From Novacetimonas maltaceti (lineage in GTDB: Bacteria > Pseudomonadota > Alphaproteobacteria > Acetobacterales > Acetobacteraceae): a DNA stretch of 64,000 nt. Numbering within the stretch: position 1 is the first letter of the stretch; each line of letters begins with the position of its first letter. The translations under genes were made by a program, and so were the position numbers. Positions 17,449-26,765 of the stretch are shown piece by piece. Below the pieces are notes generated by a model, which worked only from the letters and a program-made list of their open reading frames with translations, was not told the origin of the DNA and made no database searches. The DNA lies in NCBI RefSeq assembly GCF_002906255.1, contig NZ_POTC01000005.1, positions 49,841-113,840 on the forward strand, in the 5' to 3' direction.

Positions 17449-17843
17449 TGTCGGATACGCCCGAATTTCTGGAGCCTGATGTGGTGCTGTTTATGCACGA
17501 TCAGGCCCTGAAGGAATACGGCGGAACCCATGGAATTAAAAGTGAAGACCTGCTGCACAGTGCGTTAGCCCGTCCAGAAAACCGCTGGCATTATGCGGAA
17601 TCCGATCCGCCGGACATCGCGACTTTAGCGGCCGCATATGCTTATGGCATTGCCCGTAATCATCCCTTCAATGACGCTAATACGCAAACAGCCTGAAGCT
17701 GCTGCATCCTTTTCCTTCGGCTGAATGGAACGCGTGTGCAGGTTAGCGCCCCGGAAGCCGTCGAAACCATGGTTGCCCTTGCATCTGGCGCAATGGAGGA
17801 AGACGCGTTCTCAGTCTGGCTTAGGCAGCACTTTCAAGACTAA
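17448..17843 (+). pseudogene. doc: Doc/Fic-family toxin interrupted by an in-frame TGA
   Basis: Reads as a Doc-type kinase toxin (phosphorylates EF-Tu in the P1 family): 'FLEPDVVLFMHDQALKEYGG', 'ALARPENRWHYAE', 'AAAYAYGIARNHPFNDAN'. After HPFNDAN the family motif K-R-T is replaced by T-Q-T and the next-but-one codon is TGA (17694-17696). Downstream, the same frame continues exactly like Doc (LFLRLNG, VQVSAPEAVETMVALASGAMEEDAFSVWL) to a TAA at 17841-17843, giving 131 codons, the normal family length. A nonsense change plus lost active-site residues make the toxin very probably inactive, leaving the antitoxin without a target. Confidence 0.85.
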
Positions 17844-17881
17844 AAAATTCACATGATTTCGCTACCGGACCAGATTTCCCC

Positions 17882-19729
17882 ATGAGCATAACACCCCGCA
17901 CGACCTCCCTGTCCTCCATGATCTGGCAGGTAGCTGATCTTCTACGCGGGGATTTCAGACCCGCAGAATATGGGCGCGTCATTCTGCCTTTCACCGTCCT
18001 CCGCCGCCTCGACGCCGTGTTGATCCCCACTCGGGACAAAGTGCTCAAGGAAAAGGCGAAGTGGGAAAGCAAAGGCATCGATCCGATGCCGTTCATGGAA
18101 AAAGCCGCCGGTTTGAAATTCGTGAACACGTCTGACTTTACCCTGAAAGACGTGCTGGGCGACCCGGACAACCTGACCCAGAACCTTTCTGCCTACATCA
18201 ATGCCTTTTCGCCTGCCGCGCGCGACATCTTCGATCATTTCCGCTTCACCGAGCAGACAGACCGCCTGGCAAAGGCCAATCTGCTCTATCTGGTTCTGGA
18301 AAAATTCGTAAGCTTCGACCTCAGCGACAAGGCTGTCGATAACCACCAGATGGGGCAGGTGTTCGAGGAACTGATCCGCAAGTTCTCTGAAGCCTCCAAT
18401 GAAACGGCGGGGGAGCACTTCACCCCGCGCGAAGTCATCAAGCTGATGGTGAACCTGATTTTTGCCGAGGATGACGACCTGCTGACCCCCGGCAACCCGG
18501 CCGTGCGCACCATCTATGACCCGACGGCTGGCACCGGCGGCATGCTCTCGGTTGCGGAAGAATTCCTGCTGGATCATAACCCGGATGCACGCCTGACCAT
18601 GTTCGGACAGGAACTGAACCCGGAATCCTATGCCATCTGCAAGGCCGACATGCTGATCCGCAATCAGGATGTCAGCAATATCCGCCTTGGCAATACGCTT
18701 TCTGATGACGAACTGGCGGATTACAAATTCGACTACATGCTTTCCAATCCGCCTTTCGGCGTGGAATGGAAGAAGGTTGAGAAAGCCGTTCGGGCCGAGC
18801 ATGAAAAGCTGCGTTATGATGGCCGCTTCGGTCCCGGCCTGCCCCGTATCTCGGACGGTTCCATGCTGTTCCTGCTCCATCTCGTGCATAAGATGCGTCC
18901 TGCAAAGGATGGCGGCGCGCGCTTTGGTATTGTCCTGAACGGCTCGCCCCTGTTCACCGGCGCTGCTGGCTCCGGTGAATCTGAAATTCGGCGTTTCGTG
19001 CTGGAAGAAGATCTGGTGGAAGCCATCATCGCGCTGCCGACCGACATGTTCTTCAACACCGGCATCGCCACCTATGTCTGGGTGCTGACCAACCGCAAGC
19101 CGAAGAACCGCAAGGGCAAGGTGCAGTTGATCGACGCATCTTCCTTCTGGCAGAAAATGCGCAAAAGCCTTGGCTCCAAGCGCAAGGAAATGGGGGAGGA
19201 TGACATTACGCTTGTCACCCGCCTGTTCCGCAATGCGCAGGACGCACAACTTGCCACCATCACCACCGCCGATGGCACGCAGACGCGCGAAGTCGTGGCC
19301 AAGGGTGCGGAACCGCCCGCCCCCCCCGAAGGCGGTAAGGTCAGGCTCGCCCCGCTGAGCCGTATCTTCCGCAATGAAGATTTTGGCTATCAGACCATCA
19401 CGGTGGAGCGCCCGCAGCGTGATGAGGATGGCAATATCGTCCTCGGCCAGCGCGGCAAGACGAAGGGCAAGCCCATGCCCGACAGCAGCCTGCGCGATAC
19501 GGAAAACGTGCCGCTGAATGAGGACATTCACGCCTACTTCAAGCGCGAAGTCCTGCCCCATACCCCGGATGCGTGGATTGACGAGGACAAGACAAAGATC
19601 GGCTACGAAATTCCGTTTAACCGGTATTTCTATGTGTTTGAGCCGCCGCGTCCGCTTGCGGAGATTAATGCCGATCTGAAAGAGGTGACCGCGAAAATAA
19701 TGATGATGCTTGGGGAGCTTTCGGCATGA
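17882..19729 (+). CDS. hsdM: Type I restriction-modification DNA methyltransferase subunit
   Basis: 615 residues. An N-terminal HsdM helical domain (about 8-160) precedes an adenine-N6 methyltransferase: SAM-binding DPTAGTGGMLSVAEEF and catalytic NPPFGVEWKK, with 'SDGSMLFLLHLVHKM' beyond. A C-terminal region of about 150 residues rich in charged stretches ends in MMMLGELSA. It methylates the host recognition sequence and with HsdS forms the protective enzyme. First gene of a tightly packed operon hsdM-hsdS-GIY-YIG-hsdR in which each junction overlaps by 4 bp (ATGA). Confidence 0.96.
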   Translation: MSITPRTTSLSSMIWQVADLLRGDFRPAEYGRVILPFTVLRRLDAVLIPTRDKVLKEKAKWESKGIDPMPFMEKAAGLKFVNTSDFTLKDVLGDPDNLTQNLSAYINAFSPAARDIFDHFRFTEQTDRLAKANLLYLVLEKFVSFDLSDKAVDNHQMGQVFEELIRKFSEASNETAGEHFTPREVIKLMVNLIFAEDDDLLTPGNPAVRTIYDPTAGTGGMLSVAEEFLLDHNPDARLTMFGQELNPESYAICKADMLIRNQDVSNIRLGNTLSDDELADYKFDYMLSNPPFGVEWKKVEKAVRAEHEKLRYDGRFGPGLPRISDGSMLFLLHLVHKMRPAKDGGARFGIVLNGSPLFTGAAGSGESEIRRFVLEEDLVEAIIALPTDMFFNTGIATYVWVLTNRKPKNRKGKVQLIDASSFWQKMRKSLGSKRKEMGEDDITLVTRLFRNAQDAQLATITTADGTQTREVVAKGAEPPAPPEGGKVRLAPLSRIFRNEDFGYQTITVERPQRDEDGNIVLGQRGKTKGKPMPDSSLRDTENVPLNEDIHAYFKREVLPHTPDAWIDEDKTKIGYEIPFNRYFYVFEPPRPLAEINADLKEVTAKIMMMLGELSA

Positions 19730-21078
19730 GTTTTCCGAAGTATCCAGCTTATAAGGAGAGTGGGCTTAAGTGGGTTGGAGAGATCCCCACAGGCTGGAAT
19801 TTATCTCAATTGTCTTTTGTATTTGAAAATATTTCTAGCGGGACAACTCCATCTGCCAATAATGATGAATATTATCGTGGGAATATCCCATGGGTAACAA
19901 CAGGAGAATTGCGAGAAGCGGAAATATTCTCTACGGAAAAAAATATTTCTTCAGGAGCGTTAAATGTTTTTTCAGCATTGAAAATCTATCCGCCAGGCAC
20001 CCTTTTAGTTGCAATGTACGGAGCAACAACGGGACGTTTGGGATGGTTGGGAGTAGATGCAACTACAAATCAAGCGTGTTGTGCCTTGGCATATCCCAAA
20101 AATGTTCATTTTAAATTTATATTTTATAGTCTCTTAAACGCGAAAGAAGCTTTGCTTCTACTTTCTTCTGGTGGTGGCCAGCCAAATATCAATCAAGAGA
20201 AAATTAGAAGTTTTCGTATTCCCATTCCCCCACTCCCCGAACAGCAGGCAATAGCCAGCTTTTTGGACCGTGAGTGCGGGAAGATTGACGCCTTGATTGC
20301 CGAACAGGAACGACTGATTGCCCTGCTTGCGGAAAAGCGGCAGGCCGTCATCTCCCACGCCGTCACAAAAGGCCTGAACCCCAACGCCCCCATGAAGGAC
20401 TCAGGTATCCCGTGGATCGGGATGGTGCCGGAAGGGTGGGAAATGATGCGCGTTAAGAATATTCTATTAACAATCGAGCAAGGTTGGAGCCCACAATGCG
20501 AGAACTATCCTCGATCTTCTGATTCCGAATGGGCAGTTTTGAAAGTAGGCTGTGTTAATACGGGTATATTTGATCCATCCGAAAACAAGGTTTTGCCAGA
20601 AACGCTGGATGGCAATGAAAATCTCCAAGTGCGTGCTGGCGATGTCTTGGTTTCGCGAGCAAATACACGTGATCTTGTCGGTCGGTCTGCTGTCGCTGAA
20701 CGCAATTATTCGCGTCTTATGATTTGCGATAAAATATTCAGATTGCGAACAAGGCCGGAATTCTGCCTTCCGGAATATCTAAGTTTTTTTTTGCAATCGT
20801 CCGCTGGTCGTCATGTCATTGAAATTGCTGCTTCTGGAGCCAGTCAATCAATGGTTAATATTGGACAAGGAACTATTTTAGAAATGCTTTTTCCTGTTCC
20901 ACCAGTAGAAATCCAACGTCATATTTTAAAAAATCTAAATTGTAATGACGAAGCAGAATCCATTGGAAATGCCAATCAATTCATTAATTTAGCATATGAA
21001 CGCCGCGCCGCACTCATCTCTGCCGCCGTCACCGGAAAGATTGACGTTCGTAACCAGAACAAGGCCAACGCAGCATGA
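19726..21078 (+). CDS. hsdS: Type I restriction specificity subunit
   Basis: 450 residues with two target-recognition domains in the usual repeat: 'ESGLKWVGEIPTGW' opens TRD1 (about 10-165) and 'DSGIPWIGMVPEGW' opens TRD2 (about 225-400); the conserved helical spacers are 'PLPEQQAIASFLDRECGKIDALIAEQ' (about 168-215) and the shorter C-terminal 'ERRAALISAAVTGKIDVR'. Both TRDs are strikingly AT-rich while the spacers have host-like GC, as expected if TRDs are exchanged between strains. The recognition sequence cannot be predicted. It overlaps hsdM and the next gene by 4 bp. Confidence 0.95.
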   Translation: MSFPKYPAYKESGLKWVGEIPTGWNLSQLSFVFENISSGTTPSANNDEYYRGNIPWVTTGELREAEIFSTEKNISSGALNVFSALKIYPPGTLLVAMYGATTGRLGWLGVDATTNQACCALAYPKNVHFKFIFYSLLNAKEALLLLSSGGGQPNINQEKIRSFRIPIPPLPEQQAIASFLDRECGKIDALIAEQERLIALLAEKRQAVISHAVTKGLNPNAPMKDSGIPWIGMVPEGWEMMRVKNILLTIEQGWSPQCENYPRSSDSEWAVLKVGCVNTGIFDPSENKVLPETLDGNENLQVRAGDVLVSRANTRDLVGRSAVAERNYSRLMICDKIFRLRTRPEFCLPEYLSFFLQSSAGRHVIEIAASGASQSMVNIGQGTILEMLFPVPPVEIQRHILKNLNCNDEAESIGNANQFINLAYERRAALISAAVTGKIDVRNQNKANAA

Positions 21079-22022
21079 TCGACACAAAAGGCCGCTCTCT
21101 GGAACTTTTCTATATCGACGGTCATCCAGACGGTATGGTGACCGCCGAACTGTTCAACTGGACGGGACATGTGTTCGTCACGCCGCGCACGCGTCTGACC
21201 GAGGCACTGCGACGGCAGGAAGCCGGTTATGCAGGTGTATACTTGCTGCTGGGTGAAAAGGACGGGCAGGATTTCGCCTATATCGGGGAAGCCGAGGACC
21301 TCAGCACACGGCTGAAGCAACATGCGGCGGCAACAGACAAGGACTGGTGGGAAACGGCCGTGCTGGTCTCCGCCAGCGCAAACCGGCTCAACAAGGCACA
21401 TGTGAAATATCTGGAAGCGCGGCTGGTCACGATGGCGCGGGAGATCGGGCATACCCCGCTGCATAACGGCAACTCGCCCTCCCTGCCGGGACTGACGGAA
21501 GCCGACATTGCCAAGATGGAAGCCTTCCTTGCCAACCTGATGGTGGTCCTGCCCGCCATCCGGGTGGATATGTTCATCCAGCGCAGTCGCCCGGCGGGGT
21601 CATCGCGACCGGTTCCCGCTTTTGAAGCGCCGGAAGCAGGAACGAACCCTACCACAACGGAGACAGCCCGCTTTTTCCTGCACAAACCACGCATTGACCT
21701 GACGGCAAAAGCCATCTTTCAGGACGGTGAATTTGTTGTCGAGGCAGGGTCCCAGGCCAGGACTGAATGGCACGGGGAAGGCACCTATAAACCGCTGCAT
21801 GAGGAACTGGTACGCTCCGGCATTCTGCAGATGGCTGGCGAACATCGGGTGTTCACCAAGGATTATGCATTCAGAAGCCCAAGTGCGGCGGCTGCCGTCG
21901 TGTTTGGCCATGCCGTTAGTGGGCCTGCTGCATGGAAGCTGGAAGATAACCCGGACATCACATTCCGCGACTGGCAGGCCCAACAGTTGGCGGCCATTCC
22001 TGACGAGGAGGCCGACTCATGA
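21075..22022 (+). CDS. GIY-YIG nuclease-domain protein inside the hsd operon
   Basis: 315 residues. A GIY-YIG core occupies about 50-150: YAGVYLLLGEKDG (GVY) and FAYIGEAEDLSTRLKQHAA (YIG with the following Arg), and a later conserved Glu region 'VKYLEARLV'. The C-terminal third contains 'GEFVVEAGSQARTEWHGEG...YKPLHEELVRSGIL', resembling the DUF4357 module often found with GIY-YIG proteins of restriction loci. It overlaps hsdS and hsdR by 4 bp each, so it is translated as part of the system. Its role is unknown; an accessory nuclease acting on restricted or modified DNA is a reasonable guess. Confidence 0.82.
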   Translation: MIDTKGRSLELFYIDGHPDGMVTAELFNWTGHVFVTPRTRLTEALRRQEAGYAGVYLLLGEKDGQDFAYIGEAEDLSTRLKQHAAATDKDWWETAVLVSASANRLNKAHVKYLEARLVTMAREIGHTPLHNGNSPSLPGLTEADIAKMEAFLANLMVVLPAIRVDMFIQRSRPAGSSRPVPAFEAPEAGTNPTTTETARFFLHKPRIDLTAKAIFQDGEFVVEAGSQARTEWHGEGTYKPLHEELVRSGILQMAGEHRVFTKDYAFRSPSAAAAVVFGHAVSGPAAWKLEDNPDITFRDWQAQQLAAIPDEEADS

Positions 22023-25000
22023 CCGACCTCCACAAGGAACACCATCTGGAATCGGAAATCTGCGACTATCTCGGCCGCTCCGGCTGGCTGTATGAGGAAG
22101 GGTCTGCCAGCCGCTACGACGTCGGCCTGTCCCTGTTCCCCGAAGACCTGCTGGCATGGGTGCGTGAGTGCGAACCGGATGCATGGGAAACACTGGAAAA
22201 GACGCATGGCGCAGCAGCAGGGACCGTGCTGTGCCAGCGTGTGCGCGATGCCCTGAACACGCGCGGCGCGCTGGTTGTCCTGCGTGACGGACTGGACATT
22301 ATCGGGCTGACAAAAACGCTGAAGATCTGCCAGTTCCGCCCGGCGCTGACGATGAATCCGCATTTGCAACATCGCTACAACGCCAATCGCCTGCGCGTAG
22401 TGCGCCAGGTGCGCTATTCAGCCAGCAACGGCAACGAACTGGATCTGGTGCTGTTTCTGAACGGCGTGCCCGTGGCAACGGCGGAACTGAAGTCAAACTA
22501 TACCCAGTCGGTTCAGGATGCGGTGGAGCAGTACTGCACCGACCGTCTGCCCAAGCCACCCGGCAAACCGGCAGAACCATTGCTCTCGGTCCCCGGTGGG
22601 GCAGTGGTGCATTTTGCCATCAGCAACAGCGACGTGATGATGTGCACGCATCTGGAGGGCGCGCACAGCCGTTTTCTGCCGTTCAATCAGGGGAATGATG
22701 GCGGGGCAGGCAATCCCAGCACCACGGCCTATCTGTGGCGCGAAGTCTGGCAGCCGGACTCATGGCTGGATATTCTGGGCCGCTACATCATCCCGGTGAA
22801 GAAAAAGGGGAAGATCACGGGCTGGATCTTTCCCCGCTATCACCAGCTGGCCGCCACACGGCTTCTGGTTGCCACCATTGTGGCGGAAGGTCCGGGCCAG
22901 CGTTACCTGATCCAGCATTCCGCAGGTTCGGGCAAGACGAACTCCATCGCCTGGACGGCGCATTTCCTGTCTGATCTGCATGACCAGCATAATCACAAGA
23001 TGTTCGATACCGTGGTTGTGGTGTCGGACCGGACGGTACTGGACCGGCAGCTTTCGGAAACAATCGAGAGTTTTGAGCGCACGCGCGGCGTGGTGGCCTC
23101 CATTTCCGGCAATAGTGGCAGCAAAAGCCAGGAACTTGCAGAAGCCCTGCATGCGGGCAAGAAAATCATTATCTGCACGATCCAGACCTTTCCCTTCGCG
23201 CTCGAAGAAATCCGCCAGCTTGCGGCGACCGAGGGCAAGCATTTCGCCGTAATCGCGGATGAAGCTCATTCTTCCCAGACTGGCGCATCAGCCAGCAAAC
23301 TGAAGGCGGCCCTTTCAGCGGGAGAACTGGCAGAACTTGCCGATGGCGGGGAGGTCAGCACAGAAGACCTGCTGGCAGCGGAAATGGCACAGCGGCCTGC
23401 TGCGGATATGGGTATTTCCTTTATCGCCTTTACCGCCACGCCAAAGGCCAAGACCCTGGAACTGTTCGGGCGTCTGCCGCACCCCGACCAGCCCAAGGGT
23501 GAGAACAACAAGCCCGAAGCATTCCACATCTATTCCATGCGCCAGGCGATTGAGGAGGGCTTCATCCTTGATGTCTTGCAGAATTATGTATCATGGAAAC
23601 AGGCCTTTCGCCTGAGCCAGAACGGTCAGGTTCTGGATGAGACGGAAGTCGAGGCTTCGGAAGCCAAGAAGGTGCTGATGAAGTGGGTGCGGCTGCACCC
23701 GACCAATATCGCCGCGCGTGTTCAGATCGTGGTGGAGCATTTCCGCCAGAATGTGCAGCCGCTCCTTGGCGGCAAGGCACGGGCCATGGTGGTAACCGCC
23801 AGCCGCAAGGAAGCAGTGCGCTGGAAGCTGGCGATGGATCGCTACGTTAAGGAAAGGCATTATCCGTTCGGGTTGCTGGCTGCGTTCTCGGGTGAGGTCG
23901 ATGACCCGGAAAGTGGCCCGGAGCCATTTACGGAAAGCAACATCAATCCTGCCCTGAAGGGGCGCGACCTGCGGGAGGTTTTTGCCGAAGACCCATGGCG
24001 GATTCTGATCGTGGCCAACAAATTCCAGACCGGGTTCGATCAGCCGTTGCTGTGCGGTATGTATGTGGACCGTAAGTTGGGTGGCATTCAGGCGGTCCAG
24101 ACGCTCTCGCGGCTGAACCGTTGCTATCCCGGCAAGGACATGACCTTCGTTGTGGATTTCGAGAACGACCCCGAAGATATCCTCAAGGCATTCCAGCAAT
24201 ATTACACCAGGGCCGAACTGGCTGACCTCAGTGATCCGAACTGCGTGGTAAACCTGCGCCACAAACTGGATGATGCCGGGTTATACGATCAGCCGGAAGT
24301 TGATCGCGTGGCCCATGTCCTGACACATCCGAAAGCAACGCAGCAGCAGCTTGATGCGGCTATCGTGCCGGTCAACTCGCGCGTGCTGGGCCGGTATCGC
24401 GAAGCCCGGAAAATCTTTCAGGACGAACCGGAAGGTTCGCATGAACGGCAGGAGGCAAAGGAACGGATTGATGGCCTGATCCAGTTCCGGAGCGATCTGG
24501 CATCCTATATGCGGATGTACGAGTTCTTCAGCCAGATGCTGAATTACGGCAATCCGGATTATGAAAAGCTATATCTTTTTGCAAAAATGCTCTGGCCACT
24601 GCTGAAATTCGACCGTGAGCGCGAGACGGTCGATACAACCACCCTGCGCCTGACGCATCATCGTATGAAGGATCTTGGCAAGCAGAAGCTTGGGCTCAAG
24701 AACGAAGCCGGAGAGGGGCTGGAACCAATAAAAGAGGCCGGTTCAGGGCTACCGCAGGACAAGGCGAAGGTTCAACTTTCTCGTATTATCGAAGCCATCA
24801 ATGATCTGTTCGAAGGTGATCTGACGGACGGAGACAAGGTGGCATTTGTTACGGGACTGGAAACCAAACTGGCAGAATCGGAAAAATTGCGCGAACAGGC
24901 TCAGGCCAATACCAAGGATCAGTTCGCCAATTCACCTGATCTCCAGGAAGAAGGGATGAATGCGACCATCGAGTTGATGGACGCACATGAGAAGATGGGC

Positions 25001-25090
25001 AAACAGATGCTCAATGATAATGCCCTACTGCGCACAGTTATTGCCGCCATCGTAAAACAGGGGGGGTTATGGGAGGGATTGCAGGGATAG
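22019..25090 (+). CDS. hsdR: Type I restriction endonuclease/translocase subunit
   Basis: 1023 residues. The N-terminal PD-(D/E)xK nuclease shows ELDLVLFLNGVPVATAELK (about 140-158). The superfamily 2 motor follows: Walker A QHSAGSGKTNSIAW, DEAH in 'VIADEAHSSQTGAS', motif III FTATPKAKTLELF, and helicase motifs in 'VANKFQTGFDQPLL' and 'LSRLNRCYPGKD'. The C-terminal helical region (about 780-1023) should contact HsdM. Length is in the normal range. All key motifs are intact, so the R-M system is probably active. It ends 50 bp before the convergent reverse transcriptase gene. Confidence 0.96.
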   Translation: MTDLHKEHHLESEICDYLGRSGWLYEEGSASRYDVGLSLFPEDLLAWVRECEPDAWETLEKTHGAAAGTVLCQRVRDALNTRGALVVLRDGLDIIGLTKTLKICQFRPALTMNPHLQHRYNANRLRVVRQVRYSASNGNELDLVLFLNGVPVATAELKSNYTQSVQDAVEQYCTDRLPKPPGKPAEPLLSVPGGAVVHFAISNSDVMMCTHLEGAHSRFLPFNQGNDGGAGNPSTTAYLWREVWQPDSWLDILGRYIIPVKKKGKITGWIFPRYHQLAATRLLVATIVAEGPGQRYLIQHSAGSGKTNSIAWTAHFLSDLHDQHNHKMFDTVVVVSDRTVLDRQLSETIESFERTRGVVASISGNSGSKSQELAEALHAGKKIIICTIQTFPFALEEIRQLAATEGKHFAVIADEAHSSQTGASASKLKAALSAGELAELADGGEVSTEDLLAAEMAQRPAADMGISFIAFTATPKAKTLELFGRLPHPDQPKGENNKPEAFHIYSMRQAIEEGFILDVLQNYVSWKQAFRLSQNGQVLDETEVEASEAKKVLMKWVRLHPTNIAARVQIVVEHFRQNVQPLLGGKARAMVVTASRKEAVRWKLAMDRYVKERHYPFGLLAAFSGEVDDPESGPEPFTESNINPALKGRDLREVFAEDPWRILIVANKFQTGFDQPLLCGMYVDRKLGGIQAVQTLSRLNRCYPGKDMTFVVDFENDPEDILKAFQQYYTRAELADLSDPNCVVNLRHKLDDAGLYDQPEVDRVAHVLTHPKATQQQLDAAIVPVNSRVLGRYREARKIFQDEPEGSHERQEAKERIDGLIQFRSDLASYMRMYEFFSQMLNYGNPDYEKLYLFAKMLWPLLKFDRERETVDTTTLRLTHHRMKDLGKQKLGLKNEAGEGLEPIKEAGSGLPQDKAKVQLSRIIEAINDLFEGDLTDGDKVAFVTGLETKLAESEKLREQAQANTKDQFANSPDLQEEGMNATIELMDAHEKMGKQMLNDNALLRTVIAAIVKQGGLWEGLQG

Positions 25091-25140
25091 CCAGACTGGA
25101 ATGATTTCTATCCCTTTTTCCTTTATTATTTAATTAAATA

Positions 25141-26346
25141 TTAAGGAAGCATAAGGAACTTACGATATTGATTTGAAATATTTTGAACGGAATCGCGTCC
25201 AAAAATTGTTCCATAAAGAACATTGGCACATTTTTGTACTGCTTGATCCAATTGATTTTTTAAATCCTTACTGTTTGAAGCATAATCATATGCAGATAAA
25301 TATCCATTTTTCATAAAATTTATTCTTCTCAATACATACCCAATATCTTTATTTTGTGATATTAACCATGAAATGTCATGATATTCTGAAATGGATTTCT
25401 TTATCTCCCTTATTTGCTCAGGAGACACATAAAAATAACATTCCCCATTCTCCTGCCTAGCCAATGCCATACCAAGAAAATCTACTGGTTGTGATGGAGA
25501 ATATATATGACTCTTTTCTTCACTCAATTCATGACCAATAATTTTTAATTCTTCTTCAACTTTTTTCCGTGCTTCTATACATTGAGATTCGGTGTCAGTG
25601 AAAATAAGTAGGTCATCCGCATAGCGCACCATTGAGTATTGCGCTCCAACAACTCTATCAAAATCTTTTAAAACAAAATTGCTTAGTATGGGAGATAACG
25701 GCATCCCTTGTCGAAGGCCTCTCCCTCTCTGAATGCCATTCTGAATAGTGGCTTTTCGGATTTTTTCACTACTTTCAGCGACTTCGCACTGGATTGCACC
25801 CAAAACCAAGGGTGTCAACGATCTTAATTTAAATTGACGCGAAAATTTTTCAGCTAATTCTTTACGATTAATGCGGTCAAAAAATTTAGCTATATCTGCT
25901 TTAAAAACCCACGGCTTTTTCTCACGAAGCGCACAGGCAGCTTTTTGCGCCCCTCTAACGCCACGGTTCTGATTTTCTGTGTTTCTTATAAAGCCATAAC
26001 TGACAGGATTAATAAGTCCCAATTTTTCCGCCTGCTCCTCGATTTTATTGACGAGGGCACGCTGCACTATCCGATCAGATAACGTAGGAATACAGATTAA
26101 TCTCAATTTTGTAGGATCAGTTTTGGGTATTGCTACCCCCCGCAACAGACTAAATTTATATCCGTCACGAATATTACTTTGAATTTCACGCAGACGATTC
26201 ATACGTTCATTTTTGAAAGTAGTAGCAGATACCCCATCAACCCCAGGAGTAGTCTTCGCCCCTCTTTTTCTCCAAATTTGCTTCCACGCGAATTCAAGTC
26301 TGGAGAGAGATGCCAATTCTTGGCGAGCTGACTGACTCAAAATCAC
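25141..26346 (-). CDS. Reverse transcriptase (group II-like/defence-associated class), free-standing
   Basis: 401 residues starting at a GTG at 26346 (a stop codon lies three codons upstream; TTG at 26340 is an alternative). RT motifs: RT0/1 'TTPGVDGVSATTF' (32-44), RT2 'LRLICIPTLSDRIVQRAL', RT3 'FKADIAKFFDRI' with Asp151, RT4 'GRGLRQGMPLSPILSNFVL' (209-226), RT5 'YSMVRYADDLLIF' with YADD 242-245, and RT7 'VDFLGMALA'. A short thumb-like tail follows; no HNH endonuclease and no retron-type signature is visible. The DNA is much richer in A+T than its surroundings. A structured, repeated region lies directly upstream, as in DRT-type antiphage RT systems; a defence role is inferred. Confidence 0.88.
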   Translation of the reverse strand: MILSQSARQELASLSRLEFAWKQIWRKRGAKTTPGVDGVSATTFKNERMNRLREIQSNIRDGYKFSLLRGVAIPKTDPTKLRLICIPTLSDRIVQRALVNKIEEQAEKLGLINPVSYGFIRNTENQNRGVRGAQKAACALREKKPWVFKADIAKFFDRINRKELAEKFSRQFKLRSLTPLVLGAIQCEVAESSEKIRKATIQNGIQRGRGLRQGMPLSPILSNFVLKDFDRVVGAQYSMVRYADDLLIFTDTESQCIEARKKVEEELKIIGHELSEEKSHIYSPSQPVDFLGMALARQENGECYFYVSPEQIREIKKSISEYHDISWLISQNKDIGYVLRRINFMKNGYLSAYDYASNSKDLKNQLDQAVQKCANVLYGTIFGRDSVQNISNQYRKFLMLP

Positions 26347-26370
26347 TTCCCATCAAAAGGAAAGGGCACT

Positions 26371-26406
26371 GCCTCGCTTGCTTCATATAGCCCCAGCAAG
26401 CGAGGC
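26371..26406 (-). other. Perfect 12-bp stem-loop just upstream of the RT start
   Basis: On the plus strand GCCTCGCTTGCT (26371-26382) and AGCAAGCGAGGC (26395-26406) are exact complements around a 12-nt loop; the stem ends 25 bp before the RT start codon. In the direction of RT transcription it would close the 3' end of the candidate ncRNA. Confidence 0.8.
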
Positions 26407-26411
26407 GACTG

Positions 26412-26519
26412 CTGCCAGATGGTTTTCGACCATCATTGACCACGGACGCCTTGCCATCAGACTGGCGAGACGGATCGGCTTTGCCGTTTCTGGCGCTTCC
26501 ACATCCGCTAACCTCGGCA
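26412..26519 (-). repeat. 108-bp direct repeat upstream of RT, proximal copy
   Basis: Identical to 26766-26873 except for one base (A at 26442 versus T at 26796 on the plus strand). The spacing of the copies is exactly 354 bp. The module folds into three consecutive short hairpins. Confidence 0.9.
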
Positions 26520-26602
26520 TCCTTCCCGGTAACAGAATTCCAGCTAAGTTCGGCTGTCATCCCACCACTCGTGGTTGGCGCAAGACCATTCGCCCCCAAT
26601 GT

Positions 26603-26631
26603 AATATACCCCAAGAAGGCGGCAAGTACAA
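26603..26631 (-). promoter_or_regulatory. Possible sigma-70 promoter for the RT-linked ncRNA
   Basis: On the minus strand TTGTAC (26631-26626) and TATATT (26608-26603) are separated by 17 nt. The -10 matches the consensus at 5 of 6 positions, the -35 at 3 of 6. It points at the structured region and the RT gene. Confidence 0.4.
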
Positions 26632-26765
26632 GCCCAAATCGACGATGCCTACCAGACACCCTATGGGTTCCCCGCGCCCTGATCCTGTGCCCGTGCATAT
26701 GCTTACCAGCTCCTTTTTGACCGACTGTTAAATCGGAGGGCTTCAGGAGCTTGCGATTAACCCGT

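Larger units (their letters stand above)
26371..26596 (-). ncRNA. Candidate structured ncRNA partner of the reverse transcriptase
   Basis: Read toward the RT gene, this stretch contains in order a CCAC-GA-GTGG hairpin, the 108-nt module (three hairpins: CGGC-AAA-GCCG, GCCA-GTCTGA-TGGC and GATGGT-CGAAA-ACCATC), and the 12-bp terminal stem-loop. A promoter-like pair lies just upstream (26603-26631). Position, dense local structure and a neighbouring RT match the layout of DRT2/DRT9-like systems, in which the ncRNA is the RT template. The 5' end is estimated from the -10 element; transcription is not shown. Confidence 0.45.

Noticed and set aside
20040..20110. AT-rich hsdS segments as an insertion sequence
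   Set aside because: The reading frame continues through them with TRD-like sequence and no inverted repeats or transposase are present.
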